A DNA stretch of 47,276 nucleotides, from assembly GCA_004555705.1 (NCBI GenBank), contig SFHI01000032.1, positions 1-47,276 on the forward strand. The letters are read 5' to 3'. Positions within the stretch are counted from its first letter, which is position 1. Each line of letters starts with the position of its first letter. The notes beneath the pieces were generated by a model, which saw only the letters and a list, made by a program, of their open reading frames with translations, did no database searches and was not told where the DNA came from. Positions 33,081 through 39,693 of this stretch are shown one piece after another. The translations under genes were made by a program, and so were the position numbers. This DNA is from Clostridiales bacterium. Lineage in GTDB: Bacteria > Bacillota > Clostridia > Oscillospirales > Oscillospiraceae.

Positions 33081-33899
33081 TTATGTAAGGTTCAGCTTTT
33101 TGTCTGCCAGGAAGTGCATCAGGAAGTACCCTCCCACGGCTATGACCAGCAGGATGACGGCGTTGGAGCCGAACAGGCCCATGATCCATCCGTCATTGGC
33201 CTGGGACTCGGCCGCAAAGGCCGTTGCAATGGAGGAGATGCCGGAGACAAAGGAAAGCACCAGGTTGATGCCGTAGTAGCAGCCCACGGCGGCGAGAATC
33301 TTGTGCTTCTTCGCAATCACAGAGCCGATGGTGACGCTGAGCATCAGCACCACGATCTCCGCCAGGAAGCCCACCGGGATATTGACCAGCATGGTCCAGA
33401 AATACTTCATTTCCTCCTTGCGGATGACTTCCGAAAACATCTGAGGAATCTGGGGGAGCAGCTTCCAAAGGGTGGGGAAAAAGCCTTCCACACCCGAGAA
33501 GCCCACCAGCAGCCAGAGGGGCACGCAAAGACAGATGGTAAGGCACAGCAGCACCATGCCGATGACGGTGTTCAGCAGGGAGGACAGCAGAATCTGGTGG
33601 GTGGTGACGGGCAGGGTGAAGGTCACGAAGCCCTCGTCGGTGAAGCGGCTCTTGTAAAAGCGCCAGATGTGCAGAAACTGTCCCGCCACGCCGCAGACGA
33701 CAATGGAGAGCATACAGGCGATCATGGCCATGACGTTTACCACGATCAAAAGGGTAGATTCGGGGGTCTGTTCGCTGGCCCAGATGAGATACCGCATGGT
33801 TCCGCCTCCGGCCAGGGCCGCGCCCAGGCAGATCACACACAGCAGGCCCAGCATCCCCCGGGTAGCCCGCCAGTCATATTTCAGCAGTTTGGAATACAT
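33081..33899 (-). CDS. ABC-2 type transporter permease
   Basis: A 272-residue membrane protein with about six hydrophobic segments (for example MLGLLCVICLGAALAGGG, LLIVVNVMAMIACMLSIVVCG and AVILLVIAVGGYFLMHFL), starting MYSKLLKYDWRATRGML as in clostridial ABC-2 permeases next to YtrA regulators. It overlaps the ATPase gene upstream and is last in a three-gene operon. With the ATPase it probably exports a lipophilic or peptide compound or senses envelope stress; the substrate cannot be read from sequence. Confidence 0.85.
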   Translation of the reverse strand: MYSKLLKYDWRATRGMLGLLCVICLGAALAGGGTMRYLIWASEQTPESTLLIVVNVMAMIACMLSIVVCGVAGQFLHIWRFYKSRFTDEGFVTFTLPVTTHQILLSSLLNTVIGMVLLCLTICLCVPLWLLVGFSGVEGFFPTLWKLLPQIPQMFSEVIRKEEMKYFWTMLVNIPVGFLAEIVVLMLSVTIGSVIAKKHKILAAVGCYYGINLVLSFVSGISSIATAFAAESQANDGWIMGLFGSNAVILLVIAVGGYFLMHFLADKKLNLT

Positions 33900-34522
33900 T
33901 TGAACACCTCCCGGAACAGTTCATCCAGAGATTTTCCGGTTTCCTCCCGGATTTCGTCGGCGCGGTGGGTGGAGATCAGCACCGTGGCGCTGGGGTCATA
34001 GTTCGTAATGATGGTATTGAGAATGTAGTCCCGTGCCGCCGGGTCCACACCCCCGATGGGCTCATCCAGCAGGTAGAGCCTTGCCCGGCGGGACATGACC
34101 AGCACCAGCTGCACCTTCTCCTGGTTGCCCTTGGACAGCGTCCCCAGCTTGGTGTCCGGGGAGATGCCCAGGGCTGTCAGCATTCCCTCCGCCCGGGAAC
34201 GGTCGAAGTCCGCGTAGAAATCGCCGTAGAATTCCAGCAGTTGGCTGATTCTCTGTCCCTTGGAAAAGGCGGGACGGTCGGGAAGGTAGGACACCACCGC
34301 CTTGGTGGCGGGGCCGATCTTCTCGCCGCAGATGCGCAGTTCCCCGGAGGTGGGGGTCAGCAGCCCCGCCGCCAGCTTGATAAAGGTGGTTTTGCCGCTG
34401 CCGTTGGGCCCCAAAAGGCCGATGATCTTTCCCTGGGGCAGCTCCAGGTCAAGCCCGTCCAGAGCCGCCGCGCTGCCGTAGCGCTTGGTCAGGCCCCGGG
34501 CTGTGAGTACCGTTGACTCCAT
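33881..34522 (-). CDS. ABC transporter ATP-binding protein
   Basis: A 213-residue nucleotide-binding subunit with Walker A LLGPNGSGKTTFIK, the signature LSKGNQEKVQLVLVMSRRA, Walker B LYLLDEPIGGVD and the H-loop STHRADE. It lies between the GntR regulator, whose stop overlaps its ATG, and the permease gene, which overlaps its 3' end by 19 bases. It is short for the class, with no extra C-terminal domain. Confidence 0.93.
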   Translation of the reverse strand: MESTVLTARGLTKRYGSAAALDGLDLELPQGKIIGLLGPNGSGKTTFIKLAAGLLTPTSGELRICGEKIGPATKAVVSYLPDRPAFSKGQRISQLLEFYGDFYADFDRSRAEGMLTALGISPDTKLGTLSKGNQEKVQLVLVMSRRARLYLLDEPIGGVDPAARDYILNTIITNYDPSATVLISTHRADEIREETGKSLDELFREVFKCIPNC

Positions 34523-34902
34523 CAGATTTCCTCCTCTTTCTTCTCAAGACGTTTCAAAAGCTCCGCCGCCTGGGCGGGGGTTACGCCGAACACCGCGAAG
34601 CGCTCCGCGCATTCCCGGGCCAGCTCGGCAAGGGTTTCCTCCCGGAGGGAGGTCAGAATCGCCAGGTCCTGGGTGACGGTGCGGCCGCTGGTTCCGCCGC
34701 CGACCAGAAGCCCCTCCCGCTCCAGCTCCGTCAGGGCCCGCTGCATGGTGTTGGGGTTCACCTGGGCCTCCGCGGCCAGATCCCGCACCGAGGGCACCTT
34801 TCCCCCCGGGGGCAGCTCCCCCCGGAGGACGGCCCCCCGGATCAGGGAAATGATCTGCTGATACACCGGCCGGTCCCCTGAAAATTTCCAGTTCATAGGC
34901 AC
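34522..34902 (-). CDS. GntR family transcriptional regulator, YtrA-like
   Basis: A 126-residue repressor with an N-terminal winged helix (YQQIISLIRGAVLRGELPPG then VPSVRDLAAEAQVNPNTMQRAL) and a short C-terminal helical dimerisation segment, as in YtrA, not the large FadR or HutC effector domains. It starts behind AAGGAGG. It heads the ABC operon and has an operator-like palindrome and promoter just upstream, so autoregulation with the transporter is likely. Confidence 0.92.
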   Translation of the reverse strand: MPMNWKFSGDRPVYQQIISLIRGAVLRGELPPGGKVPSVRDLAAEAQVNPNTMQRALTELEREGLLVGGGTSGRTVTQDLAILTSLREETLAELARECAERFAVFGVTPAQAAELLKRLEKKEEEI

Positions 34903-34915
34903 CTCCTTGTATTAC

Positions 34916-34935
34916 TGTATTAGTGCATTAGTACA
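34916..34935 (-). promoter_or_regulatory. Putative operator for the YtrA-like regulator
   Basis: A 20-base imperfect palindrome, TGTATTAGTG followed by CATTAGTACA; halves match at 8 of 10 positions. It abuts and slightly overlaps the -10 of the promoter and precedes the gntR ribosome-binding site, the usual place for a YtrA-type operator. Confidence 0.7.
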
Positions 34936-34961
34936 ATAACACAGAGACGGCAATCTGTCAA
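34933..34961 (-). promoter_or_regulatory. Promoter of the gntR-ABC operon
   Basis: On the minus strand TTGACA (34961-34956) and TATTGT (34938-34933) are spaced by 17 bases, overlapping the operator palindrome at its downstream side. Confidence 0.8.
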
Positions 34962-35002
34962 GAGGTATTTTTCAAATCGGCCGGGGAACGGTCGCTGTAC
35001 GG

Positions 35003-35235
35003 TAAATTGGTGTTTGCCTAAAAAACGCTGTCATTGCAAACCAGTGCGCACACTGGTGTGGCAATCCCCCGGATAGAGGAGAAATGTACCGATAATTGCC
35101 CAGAAGAGTGGGGTTTCTGCGATTTTTTGCGGTAATCGTTACCTGATTCCTCTCAACCGGGGGATTGCCACGCCAGTGTGCGCACTGGCTCGCAATGACA
35201 GGAAACTTGGAGACGAAGCGACAAACACCAATTTA
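35003..35235. repeat. Modular palindromic repeat, copy N (two-arm type, inverted core)
   Basis: Termini TAAATTGGTGTTTG and CAAACACCAATTTA (35222-35235). The ACC arm is first (CCAGTG-CGCA-CACTGG), the GCC arm second. The core (GGATAGAGGAGAAATGTACC ...) is the reverse complement of the core in A, B, K and O although arm order is the same. Confidence 0.9.
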
Positions 35236-35273
35236 TCTGGCTTCCCCTTCTTCTGATTTCCTGGGAAATGGGA

Positions 35274-35306
35274 AAGGAAAAGCCCATCCCGGTTTGGGAT
35301 GGGCTT
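35274..35306 (-). terminator. Terminator of the yebC-lipoprotein unit
   Basis: AAGCCCATCCC (35280-35290) pairs with GGGATGGGCTT (35296-35306). On the minus strand it is followed by TTTTCC just after the lipoprotein stop. Confidence 0.88.
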
Positions 35307-35314
35307 GGGGGAAA

Positions 35315-36190
35315 TCAGTTGTACAGCATCAGGGTGCCTTCCACCCGGACTACCTCCGGATTGCTGGGAATCCGGTACCAGAAGGTGGAGGGGAAGGTCT
35401 CAAAGCCCGCGTTGCCCCCCACATAGGCCATCACCTGGCCGTAGAGGTCGGAGTGGGGGGAGGGCTTGTAGCTGGGATCCCGGCGGTCCCGCACGGAGGC
35501 AATGTCCCTGACCCCGGTTTCCGCGGGAATATAGGGCCAGACATTATCCGTGATCTCATATTCGAGGGAGAAGGGGTTCTTCACCTCGTAATAGCAGGTG
35601 TCGAACTGAATGGTCACATCCACATCCACCGCGCCCTGCTCCACGGGGAGCCTGTCCAGGTACTCCTCCTTCAGGGTGAAGCCCCAGCCGAAGGCCCGGT
35701 AGTGGACATCATCGCCGATGGCATACACATGGGTGACGAACCGGACCTCAAAGTATTCCTCCCAGTTGTCCATGGTGATGACAACCTCATGGGGGATGAA
35801 GTCCGGGTAGTCCGCCTCGGAGACCAGGTCCAGCTCCAGGGCGTCCCGGCGCAGGTGGATGACGCCGTCCTCCTGGGTTACCCGGAGGATCAGGTCATAG
35901 GAATCCCGGACCGTGACCTTTTCTCCGCCGTAGCGGTAGGCCAGCGCGCGGACCTCGCCGTCCTCCGTGATGGAGACCGTGCCGTCCGGGCTGAATTCGA
36001 AGCTCGCCGGGCCGTCGCCCAGATTCACCCACTTGCCCCACAGGAAGCTGTCAGCCGGCTCCGTTTCCGCGGCGGCGGTGGGGGCGCCGATAGGCTCAGC
36101 AGCCGGTTCCTGCCTCGCGCAGCCGGTCAGGAGCAGCACCAGCAGCGCCGGAACCAGAAGGACCCGCCTTACTCTTCCCAGTTGTGCCAT
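35315..36190 (-). CDS. Putative lipoprotein of unknown function
   Basis: A 291-residue secreted lipoprotein. The N-terminus is a lipoprotein signal, with RVRRVLLVPALLVLLLTGC placing the lipidated cysteine at 24. A Pro/Ala/Glu-rich linker follows, then a beta-rich domain with recurring F/V-x-Tyr patterns (WVNLGDGPASFEFSPDGTVSI, ALAYRYGGEKVTV, EEYFEVRFVTHVYAIGDDVHY) that I cannot assign to a family. The start overlaps the end of yebC by 22 bases with no clear ribosome-binding site, so translation is probably coupled or the true start differs slightly. Confidence 0.72.
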   Translation of the reverse strand: MAQLGRVRRVLLVPALLVLLLTGCARQEPAAEPIGAPTAAAETEPADSFLWGKWVNLGDGPASFEFSPDGTVSITEDGEVRALAYRYGGEKVTVRDSYDLILRVTQEDGVIHLRRDALELDLVSEADYPDFIPHEVVITMDNWEEYFEVRFVTHVYAIGDDVHYRAFGWGFTLKEEYLDRLPVEQGAVDVDVTIQFDTCYYEVKNPFSLEYEITDNVWPYIPAETGVRDIASVRDRRDPSYKPSPHSDLYGQVMAYVGGNAGFETFPSTFWYRIPSNPEVVRVEGTLMLYN

Positions 36191-36894
36191 ACGTTCTGGA
36201 CGTCGTCGTCGTCCTCCATGATGTCGATGAGCTTCTCCATCAGGGCGGCCTGCTCCGGATTCAGGGACTGGTAGTTCTGGGGAACCATTTCGATCTGGGC
36301 GGAGGCGAAGGTGTACTTGGAGAGCTTGGCGACCACAGAGTTAAAGTCATCGGGCAGGGTGTAGATGGTGAAGCAGTCGTCCTCGGCCTCGAAATCGTCG
36401 GCTCCGGCCTCCATGGCGTCCATCATGACCTCTTCCTCGTCCAGCTCCTCCTCGGAGTTGTCGATGACCAGCACGCCCTTCTTGTCGAAGGACCAGCTGA
36501 CGCAGCCGTTGGTACCCAGGTTGCCGCCGAACTTGTCGAAGTGGTGGCGCATATTGCCCGCGGTGCGGTTGCGGTTGTCGGTCATGGTCTCCACGATGAC
36601 CGCCACGCCGCCGGGGCCGTAGCCCTCGTAGGTGATGGTCTCGTAGTTGTCGCTGCTGCCGCCGCCGGCAGCCTTCTCCAGGGTGCGCTTGATGTTGTCG
36701 TTGGGCATATTGGCGGCCTTGGCCTTGGTGATGACGGTGGCCAGGCGGGAGTTGTTGGCGGGGTCGGTGATGCCGCCGCCTTCCTTCACGGCCACGATCA
36801 GCTCCTTGGCGATTTTGGTAAAGGCCGCGGCCCGCTTGGCGTCCTGAGCGCCCTTGGTTTTCTGAATGTTATGCCATTTGGAATGTCCGGACAT
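36169..36894 (-). CDS. YebC/PmpR family protein
   Basis: YebC/TACO1-family protein, long annotated as a transcriptional regulator and recently tied to relief of ribosome stalling at proline-rich stretches. The 241-residue protein begins MSGHSKWHNIQKTKGAQDAKR, the family hallmark, followed by AKAANMPNDNIKRTLEKA, YEGYGPGGVAVIVE and GCVSWSFDKKGVL. Length is canonical. A promoter lies just upstream of the minus-strand start and the downstream lipoprotein gene overlaps it. Confidence 0.96.
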   Translation of the reverse strand: MSGHSKWHNIQKTKGAQDAKRAAAFTKIAKELIVAVKEGGGITDPANNSRLATVITKAKAANMPNDNIKRTLEKAAGGGSSDNYETITYEGYGPGGVAVIVETMTDNRNRTAGNMRHHFDKFGGNLGTNGCVSWSFDKKGVLVIDNSEEELDEEEVMMDAMEAGADDFEAEDDCFTIYTLPDDFNSVVAKLSKYTFASAQIEMVPQNYQSLNPEQAALMEKLIDIMEDDDDVQNVWHNWEE

Positions 36895-36936
36895 AAATGT
36901 ATCTTCCCTTCTGGAGTTATTTCAAAAATTCAATCT

Positions 36937-36965
36937 ATTGTAGCATTATTCCGTGAAAAAATCAA
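36937..36965 (-). promoter_or_regulatory. Putative yebC promoter
   Basis: On the minus strand TTGATT (36965-36960) and TACAAT (36942-36937) are 17 bases apart, 43 bases before the yebC start codon. Confidence 0.6.
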
Positions 36966-36971
36966 CCGATG

Positions 36972-37763
36972 TCAAAAGAATTTCATGCAGTCGCGGTGGG
37001 TTTCGGAGATTTTTACGGAAACTTCCGGGAACGCGGCGGCGATTTGTTCCTTCAGGTACACGCACACGGGGTTTTCGGTGGCGAAGTGGGTGGCGTCAAT
37101 GAGATTCAGGCCCAGATCATGGGCGTCCCAGAATTGGTTGTACTTCACATCGGAGGTCACCAGGGTGTCGCACCCGGCAGCGACCGCCTCGAAGATGCCC
37201 CCGGCGCAGGCGCCGCCCCCTACCGCAACCTGCCGGACGGGCTTCCCGCAGGAGACATAGCGCAGGCCCTCACAGCCCAGGCGTTCCTTCACCGTGGCAA
37301 GGAAGGCTTCCAGGGGCTGCTGGGGGACCTCCCCCATGCGGAGCAGACCCCATTCCCGGCCCTGGGCGTCCGTGCCCATGGGGGTGATGACCCGGGTGCC
37401 GGACAGGCCCAGCCTTCGGGCCAGGCAGTCGTTGACGCCCCCGGGGGCGCAGTCCAGGTTGGTGTGGGCGTTGACGGCGCTGATGCCGCTGCGGCACAGA
37501 AGCCGGACGCAGCGGCCCACGGAGGTATCCTCGGTGACGTTTTTCAAAGGGTCGAAAATCAGGGGGTGGTGGGTGACGATGAGCTGGGCGCCCCAGCCCT
37601 CCGCCTCCAGGCACACATCCTCAAAGGGGTCCAGAGCCACGAGGATTTTTGTCACCGAGGCAGATTTGCTGCCGCAGAGCAGCCCCACATTGTCCCACTC
37701 CATTTTCATGGAAGGAGGGGCCAGGGTGTCGAGAAAGGAAAGAATATCGGAAACGGTTGGCAT
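36972..37763 (-). CDS. Nif3-like dinuclear metal centre protein
   Basis: Member of the Nif3/YqfO family of toroidal metal-binding proteins, often called GTP cyclohydrolase I type 2; its physiological reaction is uncertain. Start ATG 37763 follows GGAGGT; 263 residues. Metal ligands are in VTHHPLIFDPLKNV, HTNLDCAPGGVND and, near the end, VTSDVKYNQFWDAHDLGLNLIDATHFATE. It is a short form lacking the inserted PII-like domain seen in B. subtilis YqfO. It lies downstream of trmK, the conserved pairing, but repeat copy O separates the two. Confidence 0.92.
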   Translation of the reverse strand: MPTVSDILSFLDTLAPPSMKMEWDNVGLLCGSKSASVTKILVALDPFEDVCLEAEGWGAQLIVTHHPLIFDPLKNVTEDTSVGRCVRLLCRSGISAVNAHTNLDCAPGGVNDCLARRLGLSGTRVITPMGTDAQGREWGLLRMGEVPQQPLEAFLATVKERLGCEGLRYVSCGKPVRQVAVGGGACAGGIFEAVAAGCDTLVTSDVKYNQFWDAHDLGLNLIDATHFATENPVCVYLKEQIAAAFPEVSVKISETHRDCMKFF

Positions 37764-37796
37764 AGGCGTACCTCCTGTGAAAAGGGTGGGGAAAGA

Positions 37797-38041
37797 CAAA
37801 TTGGTGTTTGCAGAATTAACGCTGTCATTGTCATGAAAAAAGCTGTCATTGCGAACCAGTGCGCACACTGGTGTGGCAATCCCCCGGCCCCATGGAACCA
37901 GGAAACGATTAGCACCAAAAACCGAAACAATCCCCATTTCCTGGGTGCTTGTCGATGCATTTCCCCTCTAACCGGGGGATTGCCACGCCAGTTTGCGAAC
38001 TGGCTCGCAATGACAGCAAAGAACATACAAACACCAATTTG
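37797..38041. repeat. Modular palindromic repeat, copy O (two-arm type, duplicated ACC tail)
   Basis: Perfect termini CAAATTGGTGTTTG and CAAACACCAATTTG (38028-38041). The left side carries GCTGTCATTG twice, separated by TCATGAAAAAA, before the ACC arm hairpin CCAGTG-CGCA-CACTGG. The GCC arm uses CCAGTT/AACTGG. The core is forward. It separates trmK from nif3. Confidence 0.9.
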
Positions 38042-38046
38042 ACGTT

Positions 38047-38712
38047 TCAAGTGGTTTGGGCTTGGGCTTCCAGTTCCGCAAGGGCCTGGTGCTTTTCGGG
38101 GTTTTCCTGGTGGGCTAGAGTGATGCGCAGGCCGCGAAGGACGTAGTCTCGATAGGCAGCGTAGATTTCCGGCGGGTTGTCCCGGGCGGCGGGGGGGAGG
38201 TACCAGCCGCCCACTGTGAGCCGGGGGGCGGCGGGGTTCCAGAGGACCCGGATGACGGTATAGAGGAATTTTCCGTCCCGGAGGATGGTCTCCCGGTCGA
38301 TGGTCCAGCCGGTGTCGGACAGGTACCGGCGCAGCAGGGGTGTTTTGGACTGGCACTGGAGCACCAGGGTGTAGCGTTCGCTTCGAAGCCAGGGGGCAGC
38401 GCTCAGAATGGACACCATGGTGTCGCCGCCCATGCCCGCACAAATGAGACAGTCAAAATCATGGGGAATCTGCCGTACCCCGTCGGAGCGGTAGAAGGAC
38501 ATTTTCTCCCGGACACCGTAGCGCACCGCGTTGTGCAGGGCGGATTGAAGAGGCGCTTCGTTGATGTCCGAGGCGATGACCTGCTCCGCAATGCCTGATT
38601 GGAGCAGATGGATGGCCAGATACCCGTGGTCGCAGCCCACGTCCGCCGCCCGGCGGCAGGGAGGGACCAGCTGGGCACAGGCAAGCAGCCGGGGAGAAAT
38701 GGGGAGCTTCAT
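38047..38712 (-). CDS. trmK: tRNA (adenine-22-N1)-methyltransferase
   Basis: TrmK methylates N1 of A22 in bacterial tRNAs. The start is ATG 38712 (MKLPISPRLLACAQLVP) behind AAAGGAGG, giving 221 residues. SAM-binding motif I is AADVGCDHGYLAIHLLQSG, followed by ASDINEAPLQSA and ICAGMGGDTMVSIL, which identify the family, and a C-terminal helical segment rich in Glu/Leu. The trmK-nif3 order is widely conserved next to sigA in Firmicutes; sigA is not in this window. Confidence 0.92.
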   Translation of the reverse strand: MKLPISPRLLACAQLVPPCRRAADVGCDHGYLAIHLLQSGIAEQVIASDINEAPLQSALHNAVRYGVREKMSFYRSDGVRQIPHDFDCLICAGMGGDTMVSILSAAPWLRSERYTLVLQCQSKTPLLRRYLSDTGWTIDRETILRDGKFLYTVIRVLWNPAAPRLTVGGWYLPPAARDNPPEIYAAYRDYVLRGLRITLAHQENPEKHQALAELEAQAQTT

Positions 38713-38766
38713 GGGAACGCCTCCTTTGGGACAGATTGGAAATGCTTCATTTCGCACAGGGCGCGA

Positions 38767-38945
38767 CAAATTGGTGTTTGGCGATTTCCGAACACGTTGC
38801 GTTGTTACCGTAGGGGCGGATATTATCCGCCCGAAAACGTTCTTACTTTTGGGCGTTTCCGAAAAACGGAAGCATTTTCGTTGACGAAACGTGGCGGGCG
38901 GCTAATAGCCGCCCCTACGGCAGGAACTCGACAAACTCCCAATTG
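38767..38945. repeat. Modular palindromic repeat, copy P (GGGCGG-core type)
   Basis: Left terminus CAAATTGGTGTTTG; the right terminus CAAACTCCCAATTG (38932-38945) has small changes. Core hairpins are GTAGGGGCGGATATTATCCG...CCC on the left and GGGCGGCTAATAGCCGCCCC followed by TAC on the right. Their inner stems differ by paired substitutions. It fills the trmK to DUF1858 gap. Confidence 0.85.
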
Positions 38946-38994
38946 ATCGCTTATCTGAAGGAATCTGGTCGGCCTGGCGGCCGCCGGGAACGAA

Positions 38995-39026
38995 AAACGC
39001 CATCCCGGCGAACCGGGATGGCGTTT
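38995..39026 (-). terminator. Terminator of the DUF1858 gene
   Basis: AAACGCCATCCCGG (38995-39008) pairs with CCGGGATGGCGTTT (39013-39026) across CGAA. On the minus strand it follows the stop and ends in GTTTTTCG. Confidence 0.9.
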
Positions 39027-39039
39027 GCCGGTGGGTTCC

Positions 39040-39273
39040 TTAAGCGTTCTTGCTGGCTTCCTCGGCCTCGTAGGCCTCCAGGAAGTGGTTCAGCTGGGCA
39101 AGGAAGGAGTCGCACTCGATACCGTGGACCATGCAGGCCTCTTCCACGGTCTCCCCCCGGGAGGAGGGGCAGCCCAGGCAGTGCATACCGATGGCAAAGA
39201 ACAGGGGCGCGGACTGGGGCGCGACGTCCAGAATGTCCCCGATGATGGTTTCCTTTTCAATTTTAACAGCCAT
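39040..39273 (-). CDS. DUF1858 domain protein (redox disulfide, hybrid-cluster associated)
   Basis: A 77-residue protein of the DUF1858 family, small proteins with a CxxC pair that resemble domains found with hybrid cluster proteins. Residues IIGDILDVAPQSAPLFFAIG lead to MHCLGCPSSRGETVEEAC with cysteines at 32, 35 and 47. The helical C-terminus FLAQLNHFLEAYEAEEASK completes the fold. It has its own promoter, an AGGAGGT site and a terminator, so it is monocistronic. It may shuttle electrons or hold a cluster or metal; the partner is unknown. Confidence 0.88.
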   Translation of the reverse strand: MAVKIEKETIIGDILDVAPQSAPLFFAIGMHCLGCPSSRGETVEEACMVHGIECDSFLAQLNHFLEAYEAEEASKNA

Positions 39274-39303
39274 AATGATGACCTCCTGTTTGTTTCTCCC
39301 CGT

Positions 39304-39332
39304 ATTATAACCGGGAAGAAGGGAAAAAACAA
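39304..39332 (-). promoter_or_regulatory. Promoter of the DUF1858 gene
   Basis: On the minus strand TTGTTT (39332-39327) and TATAAT (39309-39304) are 17 bases apart, 31 bases before the start codon. Confidence 0.75.
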
Positions 39333-39385
39333 GAGGGGGAAGGCGGTTTTTTCACCGATTTTGCCGCTTGACACAGTGGGAAAGA

Positions 39386-39585
39386 CAAATTGGTGTTTGT
39401 CGGGTAAACGCTGTCATTGCGAGCCAGTGCGCACACTGGCGTGGCAATCCCCCGGATTTTCCGGAATCTGCAAGAAACGGACAAACGCCCTAACAAACCG
39501 TCCTGAATTGTTGGGGGATTGCCACACCAGTCTGCGGACTGGTTCGCAATGACAGTCCTTTTTTAGTGCGCCAAACACCAATTTG
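39386..39585. repeat. Modular palindromic repeat, copy Q (two-arm type, short core, flipped)
   Basis: Perfect termini CAAATTGGTGTTTG and CAAACACCAATTTG (39572-39585). The GCC arm is first (CCAGTG-CGCA-CACTGG) and the ACC arm last. The short core ends CCGTCCTGAATTGTTG; reversing the whole copy aligns it with D and F, so here arms and core flipped together. Confidence 0.9.
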
Positions 39586-39614
39586 TCGCTCTGCTGCGAT
39601 GGAAATGGTCAAAG

Positions 39615-39643
39615 TTGACTTTACAGGGAAAAACGAGTATAAT
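39615..39643 (+). promoter_or_regulatory. Promoter of the topoisomerase operon
   Basis: TTGACT (39615-39620) and TATAAT (39638-39643) are 17 bases apart, a near-consensus promoter about 30 bases downstream of repeat Q. Confidence 0.85.
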
Positions 39644-39693
39644 ACAATCACATTACTATGGACTACTATGGATTTATGGCAGGTAATTATAAC

